In this document: piece after piece, positions 6,843-14,422 of the stretch | Layout of the letters: each line of letters opens with the position of its first letter | How positions within the stretch are numbered: the first letter of the stretch is position 1 | Assembly (NCBI GenBank): GCA_045595365.1 | Contig: JAZOAI010000035.1 | Span: 1-64,000 of the forward strand | Length of the DNA: 64,000 nucleotides | From: SIG480 sp045595365 | Lineage (GTDB): Bacteria; Bacillota; Clostridia; Oscillospirales; JAAYXM01 | Direction of reading: 5' to 3' | Program-made: the position numbers and the translations under genes | Notes under the pieces: model-generated | Told to the model about the DNA's origin: nothing | What the model saw: the letters and a program-made list of their open reading frames with translations, nothing else | The model's database searches: none

Positions 6843-7823
6843 TTATTCCCACTCGATCGTCCCGACGGGCTTCGGCGTAAGGTCGAGAAGAACGCGGTTG
6901 ATGCCTTCAACCTCGCTTGTGATGCGGTCTGTGATGCGGTGAAGAACAGCGTAGGGGATTTCCTCTATGGTTGCGCTCATAGCATCGGTGGTGTTGACTG
7001 CACGAATAATTGCAGGCCACCCCTCATAGCGCTTATCGTTGCGGACTCCGACACTCTTGAAATCCGGAACTGCGATAAAATACTGCCATACCTTTTCTGC
7101 AAGACCGCACTTATCAAACTCTTCGCGCAGGATTGCATCAGCCTCACGGAGAGCATTGAGCCTGTCACGCGTGATTGCGCCGAGGCAACGGACACCGAGA
7201 CCCGGGCCCGGGAACGGCTGGCGGTAAACCATAGCGTGCGGAAGGCCGAGAGCCTCTCCGACAACGCGGACTTCATCCTTAAAAAGCAGCTTGACGGGTT
7301 CGACAAGCTCCATAGCCATATCCTCCGGAAGCCCGCCGACGTTGTGATGAGCTTTTACGCCGTCAGACTCGAGAATGTCGGGGTAGATTGTGCCCTGGGC
7401 GAGAAAGTCTATACCGGAAAGCTTTGCAGATTCTTCATCAAAAACCTTGATAAATTCAGCGCCGATTATCTTGCGCTTGCGCTCAGGCTCGGAAACATCC
7501 TTGAGGAGATCGAGGAAACGGTCAGTTGCATCAACATAGACGAGGTTTGCTCCAAGCTCTTTGCCGAAAACTTCGATGACCTGCTCGCTCTCTCCCTTAC
7601 GCATAAGGCCGTGGTTGACGTGAACACAGACAAGCTGCTTGCCGATAGCCTTGATTAAAAGCGCGGCAACAACGGAGGAGTCAACTCCACCCGAGAGCGC
7701 GAGAAGAACCTTCTTATCGCCTACCTGTTCTCTGATTTCTTTTACCTGCTCTTCGATAAACGCATCTGCAAGAGCGCGGGTTGTGATGCGTTCCATAGTT
7801 TCGGGGCGCACATTATTCTGCAT
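6843..7823 (-). CDS. guaA: GMP synthase, ATP pyrophosphatase subunit (stand-alone, no amidotransferase domain)
   Basis: Converts XMP to GMP using ATP and ammonia. Its 326 residues begin almost directly at the PP-loop, with SGGVDSSV near residue 45. They continue to the dimerisation domain with the family signature RQPFPGPGLGVRC near residue 202 and end in the expected LTPKPVGTIEWE. The usual bacterial enzyme has an additional ~190-residue glutamine amidotransferase at its N-terminus, which is absent here. The segments FIEEQVKEIRE and GLMRKGE resemble the B subunit of the archaeal two-part enzyme. A partner amidotransferase is not in the window; the enzyme may use free ammonia or a subunit encoded elsewhere. 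GGAGG lies before the ATG, and the gene follows the cysK-like gene by 30 bases. Confidence 0.95.
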   Translation of the reverse strand: MQNNVRPETMERITTRALADAFIEEQVKEIREQVGDKKVLLALSGGVDSSVVAALLIKAIGKQLVCVHVNHGLMRKGESEQVIEVFGKELGANLVYVDATDRFLDLLKDVSEPERKRKIIGAEFIKVFDEESAKLSGIDFLAQGTIYPDILESDGVKAHHNVGGLPEDMAMELVEPVKLLFKDEVRVVGEALGLPHAMVYRQPFPGPGLGVRCLGAITRDRLNALREADAILREEFDKCGLAEKVWQYFIAVPDFKSVGVRNDKRYEGWPAIIRAVNTTDAMSATIEEIPYAVLHRITDRITSEVEGINRVLLDLTPKPVGTIEWE

Positions 7824-7853
7824 AGTAATTCCTCCATTTTATAATGTCTTTTG

Positions 7854-8780
7854 TTATTCAAAAAGCGGGGTTGAGAAATATCTCTCTGCCGTGTCAGGAA
7901 GCACCGTTACAACGGTTTTCCCCTCGCCGAGAACTTTTGCAAGTTTTATCGCGGCGGCGACGTTTGTTCCGCTTGAGATTCCGCACATAATCCCTTCTTT
8001 TGAGGCAAGCTCTTTTGAGATATGTATTGCCTCTTCATCCTTGATTATGCATATGTCATCGTAAATATCGCAGTTTAAAATTTCGGGAATCAGCCCATCG
8101 CCTATGCCCATCTGAACATGAGTCCCGATAGAGCCGCCCGAGAGAATCGCCGCGTGTTCCGGCTCGACCGCCCAGATTGTCATATCCGGGTTTTTCTCTC
8201 GCAGAGCCTCTCCTATGCCGGTGATGGTCCCGCCTGTTCCGATGCCGGAACAAAAGCCGTGAATTTCCTTCCCCACCTGAGCGAGGATTTCCCGAGCTGT
8301 CTGAGAGCGCTGAATTGCGGGGTTTGCGGGGTTTTCAAACTGCTGAGGCACGAAAACGTTTTTGTCCTCGTCGCGCATACGAAGCGCGAGATTCAAACAT
8401 TCCTCAATACACGCGCCGATGTTGCCCGCATCGTGGACAAGGATGACCTCTGCACCGTAATGCTCGACAAGCTTTCGCCTTTCCTCGCTGACGGAATCGG
8501 GCATAATGATGCGGGTTTTGTATCCCCTGACCGCACCGACAAGAGCAAGGCCTATGCCTTGATTCCCGCTCGTCGGCTCGACAATGACGGTATCAGGGCC
8601 TATTAGCCCGCGCTTTTCGGCATCGCAAATCATATTGTATGCAGTTCTTGTTTTTATTGACCCGCCGACATTCAGCCCCTCAAACTTGACGAGGATTTCG
8701 GCAGACCCCGGCTCGGCAAGATGAGAAAGCCTTATAATCGGAGTGTTCCCCATTGCCTCTAATATGTTATTATAAACCAT
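7854..8780 (-). CDS. cysK: cysteine synthase family PLP enzyme with atypical active-site motifs
   Basis: A 308-residue fold-type II PLP enzyme of the O-acetylserine sulfhydrylase family. The PLP lysine lies in GGSIKTRTA (usually GGSxKDR), near residue 44. The substrate-binding loop is TSGNQG, where most cysteine synthases have TSGNTG. The phosphate-binding loop GIGTGGTITG and the C-terminal GISSGTN are present. Cysteine synthesis from O-acetylserine is the likeliest role. The changed loops leave room for a different acceptor or nucleophile, as in related diaminopropionate or cystathionine beta-synthase-like enzymes. It has its own promoter and leads into guaA. Confidence 0.85.
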   Translation of the reverse strand: MVYNNILEAMGNTPIIRLSHLAEPGSAEILVKFEGLNVGGSIKTRTAYNMICDAEKRGLIGPDTVIVEPTSGNQGIGLALVGAVRGYKTRIIMPDSVSEERRKLVEHYGAEVILVHDAGNIGACIEECLNLALRMRDEDKNVFVPQQFENPANPAIQRSQTAREILAQVGKEIHGFCSGIGTGGTITGIGEALREKNPDMTIWAVEPEHAAILSGGSIGTHVQMGIGDGLIPEILNCDIYDDICIIKDEEAIHISKELASKEGIMCGISSGTNVAAAIKLAKVLGEGKTVVTVLPDTAERYFSTPLFE

Positions 8781-8809
8781 TGAATCATTCCTTAAAAAAC
8801 TTACTAAAT

Positions 8810-8838
8810 ATTATATTCCACTTTGGCGATAAAATCAA
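8810..8838 (-). promoter_or_regulatory. sigma-A promoter of the cysK-like/guaA operon
   Basis: On the minus strand TTGATT, a 17-base spacer and TATAAT are followed within 30 bases by AAGGA and the start codon. The divergent promoter of the YitT-like gene lies 48 bases away. Confidence 0.8.
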
Positions 8839-8885
8839 TATTTTTTTAAAAAAACAGTCGTATTTTCGCGGGCCCTAAATATTAT

Positions 8886-8914
8886 TTGACAAAACCCGAC
8901 ACTGATAATATAAT
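8886..8914 (+). promoter_or_regulatory. consensus sigma-A promoter of the YitT-like gene
   Basis: TTGACA and TATAAT, both perfect consensus, are separated by 17 bases. This should be a strong promoter unless repressed. Confidence 0.85.
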
Positions 8915-8931
8915 TAATTCATAAACTTTTT

Positions 8932-8953
8932 GCCTGCAGCGATTTCGGCAGGC
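8932..8953 (+). promoter_or_regulatory. leader hairpin before the YitT-like gene
   Basis: GCCTGC pairs with GCAGGC around a 10-base loop, followed by TATTTTTAT. It begins about ten bases after the predicted transcription start and could be an attenuator or a stabilising 5' stem. An in-frame TTG within it (8930) is a less likely start than the ATG at 8981. Confidence 0.35.
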
Positions 8954-8980
8954 TATTTTTATATCCGGGGTTGTTTTTAC

Positions 8981-10207
8981 ATGATTTTTAACCTGAAGCT
9001 GCGCTCATGTTTTCTTGCGGTCCTCGGGAGTATGATTCTCGCCTTTGGACTTTACAACATACACTCCATCTCCGAAATTTGCGAGGGCGGAGTTTTAGGC
9101 CTTACACTTCTTTTGGAGCATCACTTTTCAATCTCTCCGGCAATATCCGGGCTTTTATTGAACGCGCTGTGTTACATCATAGGTTGGCGCTGCCTCGGCC
9201 GCAACTTTATCGGATATTCGCTTTTTGCAGGCGGCAGTTTTTCTCTCTTCTATGCTATTTTCGAAAAATTCCCGCCCGTCTTCCCGCAGATTTCGGAGCA
9301 TCTGCTCCTTGCGGCAATTCTCGGCGCCGTTTTCGTCGGTGTGGGCGTGGGAATCTCCGTTCGCGCAGGAGGTGCGCCGAGCGGTGATGACGCACTTGCG
9401 ATGAGCATTTCAAACTTTGTTCGCATCAGCATAAAGTGGGCGTACTTCATAAGCGACATAACCGTTCTTGCCTTGTCGCTTACCTACATCCCTCCCGAAA
9501 GGCTGTTCTATTCCCTCATAACCGTTCTCCTCTCGGGGCAGATTATCGACATTATTCAAAAATCGAACTTCAAAAACCGCACCGAGCCCGCTGTCTCAGA
9601 TTCAATGCGCGATGTCTTGGTCGCAACTCTTAAAAGCCGCGGCCAGCTTGATATTGCGCTCGGGCATCGTTTTTATCACATCCCTGCAATCCGCCTGCAC
9701 TCAGGCGACTTTCCGCTCCGTTACATAGCAATATATCAATCTCTCCACAAGTTTTCTGATAACCCCGGCATTATATATTATGGTGAAATTGAAAAATACG
9801 CTCTCGTCAAGAGAAAGGAAATAACGGAAATCCCCAGAAACTCCGATGAATTGTATTATCGTTTTGAAATAAAGGAATGGAAGACACTCCCTGAGCGGAT
9901 TCTCCCCGACGGCGGCGATTTTGTAAACCTCACAACCTCTCTGTTTCTCCTCACCCACAGCCGCACGACAAGCGAGCTTTCCCTCGGAAGCGCATATGAA
10001 TTTGAGCTTTACCGCAAAATAGCTCGGCTGATTTCGGGCGAAGTGAGTGACGTGGTTTCCGAAAGCGGAAGGGCGCATCTCAAGATTTCAGATAACAAGC
10101 TGACTGTCTTCAGGAACGGCCGCCCTTTCTTCTCCTGCGCGCTTGAGGATTACAAAACAAGTCCTCTTAAGAATTTCAGATACATTTTCAGGGAACTGAA
10201 TTCATAA
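8981..10207 (+). CDS. YitT-like membrane protein with an unrecognised C-terminal domain
   Basis: The product has 408 residues. Residues ~8-190 contain about five hydrophobic segments and resemble the YitT/DUF161 membrane domain, including GGxxGL near the first helix and RAGGAPSGDDALAM, like the conserved glycine-rich loop of that family. Known relatives usually end in a short DUF2179 domain. Here residues ~195-408 are a soluble region of over 200 residues that I do not recognise; it carries LVKRKEITEIPRNSDELYY and a late IRLISGE-like helix. The ATG at 8981 is chosen over a TTG at 8930 inside the leader hairpin; its ribosome binding site is weak (GGGG about 12 bases before). Function unknown; transport is suspected for the membrane part. 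Confidence 0.75.
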   Translation: MIFNLKLRSCFLAVLGSMILAFGLYNIHSISEICEGGVLGLTLLLEHHFSISPAISGLLLNALCYIIGWRCLGRNFIGYSLFAGGSFSLFYAIFEKFPPVFPQISEHLLLAAILGAVFVGVGVGISVRAGGAPSGDDALAMSISNFVRISIKWAYFISDITVLALSLTYIPPERLFYSLITVLLSGQIIDIIQKSNFKNRTEPAVSDSMRDVLVATLKSRGQLDIALGHRFYHIPAIRLHSGDFPLRYIAIYQSLHKFSDNPGIIYYGEIEKYALVKRKEITEIPRNSDELYYRFEIKEWKTLPERILPDGGDFVNLTTSLFLLTHSRTTSELSLGSAYEFELYRKIARLISGEVSDVVSESGRAHLKISDNKLTVFRNGRPFFSCALEDYKTSPLKNFRYIFRELNS

Positions 10208-10228
10208 AACAGGCAGGTTTACAACATA

Positions 10229-10263
10229 ATATGACCTTCACGAAACTTTCGTGAAGGTCATAT
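10229..10263. terminator. bidirectional terminator between convergent genes
   Basis: ATATGACCTTCACGAAA and its exact complement form a stem of about 15 bp with a short loop, with A-rich and T-rich flanks on either side. It serves the YitT-like gene (plus) and the ABC permease gene (minus). Confidence 0.92.
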
Positions 10264-10265
10264 TT

Positions 10266-12365
10266 TTACCGGACTATGTATTTTTTGAGATAATCGGGAA
10301 GGAAAGCTTCGTTAATTATGAGTGAATCGCCCGGAATCCACATATCCTTGAAGTTTGCGCCGGAGTAGATAAAGACGTAGTAGTTTTTGCCTTTCTTTTC
10401 TTCGCCGCGGGAGCTTTCAAACATTGTTTCGACAGCTTCTCTTCCATCCTTGCTGTAAATGTGAACACAGTCGTCACCCGGGATTCTGAATTCCTTTCTC
10501 GGGAGTGTTTCTCCCTCGTAGTGGTAAAACTCTCCGTCAAACTCTATCGGATTCTTACAGAGCCACACGGCGTTTGAAGTGCGAAGGACAAGCTCCTCGT
10601 AATAGCCCTTTTCGACAAGGAAGGCAAAGGTGTTCTTGAAGTTCTTGTTTATTGCAAGATCAAATGTTTTTAAGATGTTATCATCAGGATAATTCCGATT
10701 GAGAATCTCTTCGGCTTCAGTTTCCTTGAATATCTTAAGCTCGCGGTTTTCCTTTGCCGTAACGGAGATGTCTATACGAAGATGAAGAAGTGAGTTCTCG
10801 TAGGCAAGCTCCTTGTACGAAAGCTCGGAAATGTCTTTCTCCACCGCACGCATAAGAGCAACCGCATCTTCATCACGGATAACCTCGCGCCAGCTCATTC
10901 CCGACGAATCAAAATAAACATTCGCCTCGTTTACATTTTCGAGATTCAGCCAATGAAGCCCCGTTACCTTCTGCTTATACTCCCCGTTTTCAAACATTTT
11001 GGACATCGCTTCGTCAAAAATCTCTTTTTCTGCAATATACTGACGCCTTAAGGTTTTTCCGCTCTTCAGCTTGTATGTGACATAGAAGATTCTTCCCGCT
11101 TCAAAAATGCGGTCGGTTCTGCGCGGGATATTTTCAGTTATCTTCATATGCGTTTGGCGGACATTTTCAATAAGCTTCGCATCAGAAACGAGGACATTGT
11201 CAAAGCGGTAGTTTTCGTGAACAGCCGCACTTTCAATCTCCTGAGACTCAGGGATTCTCGTTTCATAACCGAATACCGAGGTGTTTGCGACGAACAAAAG
11301 CACCGCTGCACTTGCCGCAAAGAAAACAAGAAGGCCTTTGTACGATTTAAAAACCCTGAAGCTTTTGTTTATGAGCATCTCACAGGCAAAATAGACTATC
11401 GCGGCGGCAACTGCAACCTCAATATACACAAAAGCAGGGCTTATGTTGCTCTCTGACAGAATTGCAAAGACGAAAATTGAGATTGCCGCAGTTGTCATAT
11501 ACTTAAATATCGGGCGAAAAATCGAGAATGCGCACACATCTCCCGAAAGCTCAATCTTTCTCACGCGGTAGAGAAGATATCCGACAAGATATAACGCGAG
11601 GCTCACTGCGATATATACCCAGAACATCCCCTGGGCAAACATATTCGTCAAAAAAGCGCGGTAGTTCACAGCACTCGCAAACAGCCATACTATCGGCGTG
11701 TTTGTCATTATTTTATTGGAAATGAAGTTGGTGTCGGTCATAAAGCCGTAGAGAAACTCCTCGCTCATAACTGCGATGAAGAGCGCAACTATCATCGGCA
11801 GGATATGGGCAAAGGCATTGAGGCCGATGTGTACCGCCGCGTTACCTGTAAGGAACGCTGTTGCAGTTGCAACCGAGAACATAATAAAGATGACCGACAA
11901 ATTCAGAAACATCCAGTATATTACCGAAGACGGCGGCATAACTGCGCGGTAATCCGTAAAGCTCATTATGAGAAGCACAAGTGCATTTACCACAACAGGA
12001 ATAGCCATGAGTACAAATCCCGAAACGATATCTGAAGCATAGTTCTCACAGCGGCTTACCGGAAGCGAATGAACAAAAACGCTTTGCCTTGCCGAATGGA
12101 CATTGTTAAAAATCAGCACTGCAGCAACCGTAGGCACTGCAATCGCAAAAAGCATCGGGAAGATTATGTAGGAGTCTGACAGAATTACGGGAACTTTCTG
12201 CGTCTCAGGAAGAAAACGGTTTGTTAAATATTCCATATCCTGCATAAGGAGAACAAACGGAACCGTAAAGAAGAGAAAGATTCCGTACAAAAAGCTTCCC
12301 CATTTGAAACGTTTTAAATTGTTCAGGAATATCGCGCGGCTAAAAAATGACTTCTTTGAGATCAT
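10266..12365 (-). CDS. ABC-2 type permease with large extracytoplasmic C-terminal part (YtrC/YtrD-like)
   Basis: A 699-residue membrane protein. Residues 1-~370 carry around nine hydrophobic segments and a VHSLPVSR motif, typical of ABC-2 permeases paired with YtrB/BcrA-like ATPases. Residues ~385-699 are hydrophilic and probably outside the membrane. The first codons overlap the last 26 bases of the ATPase gene, so translation is coupled. The regulator-ATPase-permease order matches ytrABC-type operons, which answer cell-wall antibiotics in Bacillus; a role in antibiotic response is inferred from that order only. The gene ends at a strong bidirectional terminator. Confidence 0.85.
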   Translation of the reverse strand: MISKKSFFSRAIFLNNLKRFKWGSFLYGIFLFFTVPFVLLMQDMEYLTNRFLPETQKVPVILSDSYIIFPMLFAIAVPTVAAVLIFNNVHSARQSVFVHSLPVSRCENYASDIVSGFVLMAIPVVVNALVLLIMSFTDYRAVMPPSSVIYWMFLNLSVIFIMFSVATATAFLTGNAAVHIGLNAFAHILPMIVALFIAVMSEEFLYGFMTDTNFISNKIMTNTPIVWLFASAVNYRAFLTNMFAQGMFWVYIAVSLALYLVGYLLYRVRKIELSGDVCAFSIFRPIFKYMTTAAISIFVFAILSESNISPAFVYIEVAVAAAIVYFACEMLINKSFRVFKSYKGLLVFFAASAAVLLFVANTSVFGYETRIPESQEIESAAVHENYRFDNVLVSDAKLIENVRQTHMKITENIPRRTDRIFEAGRIFYVTYKLKSGKTLRRQYIAEKEIFDEAMSKMFENGEYKQKVTGLHWLNLENVNEANVYFDSSGMSWREVIRDEDAVALMRAVEKDISELSYKELAYENSLLHLRIDISVTAKENRELKIFKETEAEEILNRNYPDDNILKTFDLAINKNFKNTFAFLVEKGYYEELVLRTSNAVWLCKNPIEFDGEFYHYEGETLPRKEFRIPGDDCVHIYSKDGREAVETMFESSRGEEKKGKNYYVFIYSGANFKDMWIPGDSLIINEAFLPDYLKKYIVR

Positions 12366-13236
12366 AACCCAAACCTCCCAGCTCGTAGATAAATACTTCC
12401 TCCAGCGTAAGGCTTACCTTATCAAAAACCAACGGAGAAAAGCCTTTTGCTTTTTCTTCAAACTCTTTGAAATCTCCTTTTAAAATGACTGTATATACAG
12501 ACCCCATTTTTGACAAATGCAAAATCTCATCACTCATAAGCTCTTCGGGGAATTCTCCGCCAAATGCCGCCTGAATCTTGCAGATGTTGCCCTTTAAATC
12601 CTCAAGCGGCTTTTCGAGAACAAGCTTCCCTTTATGTATTATTCCAACATAGTCGCAGATGTCCTCAAGCTCACGCAGATTGTGAGAAGAAACAAGAACC
12701 GTCATTCCTCTTTCTGCAACATCGGATATGATAACGTTCATAATCTGCTTTCTCATAACGGGGTCAAGCCCGTCAAGCGGCTCATCAAGAATAAGTATCT
12801 CAGGGAGACACGACAGAACAAGGCGGAAAGCGACCTGTTTTTTCATTCCCTTTGAAAGCCGCCTTATTTGCCTGTTTTCATCTATCGGGAGAATTTTTGA
12901 AAGCTTTTCATACCGCTCACGGCTGAAGTTTTTATATAACCGCTCATACAGCCGTGCCATTTCCTTTGTTGAGAAGCTTGGATAGAAATACCACTCGTCA
13001 TTTATGGAAAGAACCCTCTGCTTAAGAGCCGTATTCTCCCAGACATCTTCTCCGTCTATCCTGACACTTCCGCAATCAGAGCGGAAAGCCCCGGTCAGAT
13101 GATTGATAATAGTCGTCTTCCCGGCACCGTTCGGGCCGACAAGCCCGTATATGCTTCCTTTTGGCACGGTCATTTCAAGCCCGTCAAGCGCGCGGAACGC
13201 ACCAAAGGTTTTTACAACGTCTCTTACCTCAATCAT
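12340..13236 (-). CDS. ABC transporter ATP-binding protein (YtrB/BcrA-like)
   Basis: A 298-residue cytoplasmic ATPase energising the neighbouring permease. Walker A is GPNGAGKTT near residue 36, the signature is LSKGMKKQ near 137, Walker B is ILILDEPLDGLD near 156, and the switch His lies in VSSHNL. The C-terminal ~80 residues are the variable part seen in BcrA-type proteins. The start overlaps the regulator stop by four bases (ATGA type). Confidence 0.93.
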   Translation of the reverse strand: MIEVRDVVKTFGAFRALDGLEMTVPKGSIYGLVGPNGAGKTTIINHLTGAFRSDCGSVRIDGEDVWENTALKQRVLSINDEWYFYPSFSTKEMARLYERLYKNFSRERYEKLSKILPIDENRQIRRLSKGMKKQVAFRLVLSCLPEILILDEPLDGLDPVMRKQIMNVIISDVAERGMTVLVSSHNLRELEDICDYVGIIHKGKLVLEKPLEDLKGNICKIQAAFGGEFPEELMSDEILHLSKMGSVYTVILKGDFKEFEEKAKGFSPLVFDKVSLTLEEVFIYELGGLGYDLKEVIF

Positions 13237-13610
13237 TTGTCTGCTTCTCCTTCCTCAAAGGCTTTGCGAAGAACCTGCAAAGCCGTCTCCTTATTTTCGC
13301 CGTAAAACGCAAGGGCGCGCGCAGCTTCAAGAATCGCATCATAAAGCTTTTCAACCGTTTCTTTTTCGGCACTCGGGCGGTCGGAAACGAAGTTCCCTTT
13401 CCCTTTTATGCTGTATATAAGCCCGTCTGCTTCAAGACTTTTGTACGCGCGCTGAACCGTGTTCGGGTTGACCGTGAGGCTGACTGACAAATCCCGCACT
13501 GACGGAAGCTGCTCATCGGGCGCAAGCGCACCGCACATAATAAGCTCGCAAATCCCGCAGCTTATCTGCTCGTGCAGGGGTTTGCCGCTTTTATAATCCA
13601 GTTTTACCAC
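13233..13610 (-). CDS. GntR-family transcriptional regulator, YtrA subfamily
   Basis: A small DNA-binding repressor of 125 residues. An N-terminal winged helix (PLHEQI...LPSVRDLSVSLTVNPNTVQRAYKSLEADGLI) is followed by only ~50 residues of helical dimerisation region, as in YtrA. The GTG at 13610 is chosen because GAGGTGAT lies just before it; a TTG five codons upstream would overlap that site. It leads the operon and probably represses it through the palindrome upstream. Confidence 0.92.
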   Translation of the reverse strand: MVKLDYKSGKPLHEQISCGICELIMCGALAPDEQLPSVRDLSVSLTVNPNTVQRAYKSLEADGLIYSIKGKGNFVSDRPSAEKETVEKLYDAILEAARALAFYGENKETALQVLRKAFEEGEADK

Positions 13611-13623
13611 GTTATCACCTCTC

Positions 13624-13650
13624 AACTGTATTATCTGTATTAATACAGTT
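13624..13650. promoter_or_regulatory. palindromic operator of the GntR-ABC operon
   Basis: The 10-bp arms AACTGTATTA (13624-13633) and TAATACAGTT (13641-13650) are perfect inverted repeats. The centre holds a second, overlapping perfect palindrome, CTGTATTAATACAG. The site covers the expected transcription start, just downstream of the -10 box, where a bound repressor would block initiation. Autoregulation is inferred. Confidence 0.75.
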
Positions 13651-13652
13651 GT

Positions 13653-13681
13653 ATTGTAGCATTATTTACCTTCTCTGTCAA
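13653..13681 (-). promoter_or_regulatory. sigma-A promoter of the GntR-ABC operon
   Basis: The minus strand reads TTGACA, a 17-base spacer and TACAAT, immediately followed by the palindromic operator. Confidence 0.85.
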
Positions 13682-13967
13682 TAGTTTCGTGAAAATTTTT
13701 CAAGTTATAAAAGTAAAGACTTTTCCTTGTGGCCTCGAATGACAATCCTCGGAATTGTCAAATCCGGGCGGACCTACTTTTGATTGCAAAAGTAGCAAAA
13801 CAAAGGGGGGATTTCGATTTTCCCCCCCCCTTTAACCCCCTTGAAACGACTCAGGGGCTACCGCCCCCGAGACCCATCAATTTTGCCCCTTTGAAAGCTG
13901 TTCCGGGTCAAACAGCATATTTTTATCGTAGGGTTCGGCGGTTCCCGACGAACCGATTATTTTTTTC

Positions 13968-13995
13968 GCGGAACGACACGCAGGTCGTTCCCTAC
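13968..13995. repeat. 28-bp GGAACGAC...GTCGTTCC hairpin repeat, copy 2
   Basis: Identical over 28 bases to 530-557, more than 13 kb away, and followed in both places by a CACCTCAT-containing stretch. The identity suggests recent spread or conversion. Confidence 0.8.
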
Positions 13996-14032
13996 AATCC
14001 CACCTCATCCACCGCAAGCGAGACCGAGGGGT

Positions 14033-14082
14033 GTAGGGGACATTCACGAATGTCCCGCGGGCGATTCTTGAATCGCCCCTAC
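14033..14082. repeat. 50-bp double-hairpin repeat, family A, copy 5
   Basis: Same layout as copy 1. It is preceded by CTCATCCACCGCAA...GAGACCGA, which also precedes copy 2, so the repeat unit extends beyond the double hairpin in these copies. Confidence 0.9.
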
Positions 14083-14104
14083 GGTTTATTATCCACCTCA
14101 TTCT

Positions 14105-14170
14105 GTAGGGTACGATGCCCACATCGTACCGCTTTAAATATAGCGGGCGGATGTAGGCATCCGCCCCTGC
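14105..14170. repeat. family A variant, copy 2
   Basis: GGTACGATG...CATCGTACC and GGGCGGATG...CATCCGCCC hairpins stand in a GTAGGG...CCCCTGC frame, as in the variant at 343-405, with compensating changes that keep the first stem paired. Confidence 0.7.
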
Positions 14171-14346
14171 GTTTTCCACCTCATCCGAGTTGCTTCGCAA
14201 CCCACCTGTCTCGCTGCGGCTCGGTCACGTCGCGGGTCTGACAGCCCACCGGACTGTCATTCAACACCGCGCCGACACTTCGCTACCCTCAAGGGAAAGG
14301 CGGGATTTAATTAAGCCGGGCAATGTGTCGAAGCCCCGTGAATTTG

Positions 14347-14375
14347 TTGACTTCAGGATGTAATTTTGCTATGAT
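14347..14375 (+). promoter_or_regulatory. sigma-A promoter of the AT-rich orphan gene
   Basis: TTGACT, a 17-base spacer and TATGAT, about 40 bases before the start codon, directly next to the repeat island. Confidence 0.7.
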
Positions 14376-14422
14376 TTAAGTAGAACAAAGGAAAGTTAGC
14401 AAGGAGTTAAGGAAGTGGTATT

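Larger units (their letters stand above)
13720..14320. repeat. island of mixed palindromic intergenic repeats, no genes
   Basis: This 600-base stretch is a mosaic of hairpins. It contains CTACTTTTG...CAAAAGTAG, GGTTCGGCGG...CGACGAACC, the 28-bp GGAACGAC element, a family A copy, a family A variant, and CTGACAGCCCACCGGACTGTC. Open frames across it are low-complexity by-products of the palindromes and lack ribosome binding sites. It separates the minus-strand genes from the plus-strand run. Confidence 0.75.

Noticed and set aside
6732..7658. 308-residue open frame on the plus strand
   Set aside because: It is the antisense shadow of guaA and of its terminator region. It has no ribosome binding site and no recognisable motif, while guaA on the other strand is certain.
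8930..8980. upstream TTG start for the YitT-like gene
   Set aside because: It falls inside the leader hairpin and has no ribosome binding site; the added residues are not hydrophobic in the way the family N-terminus is.
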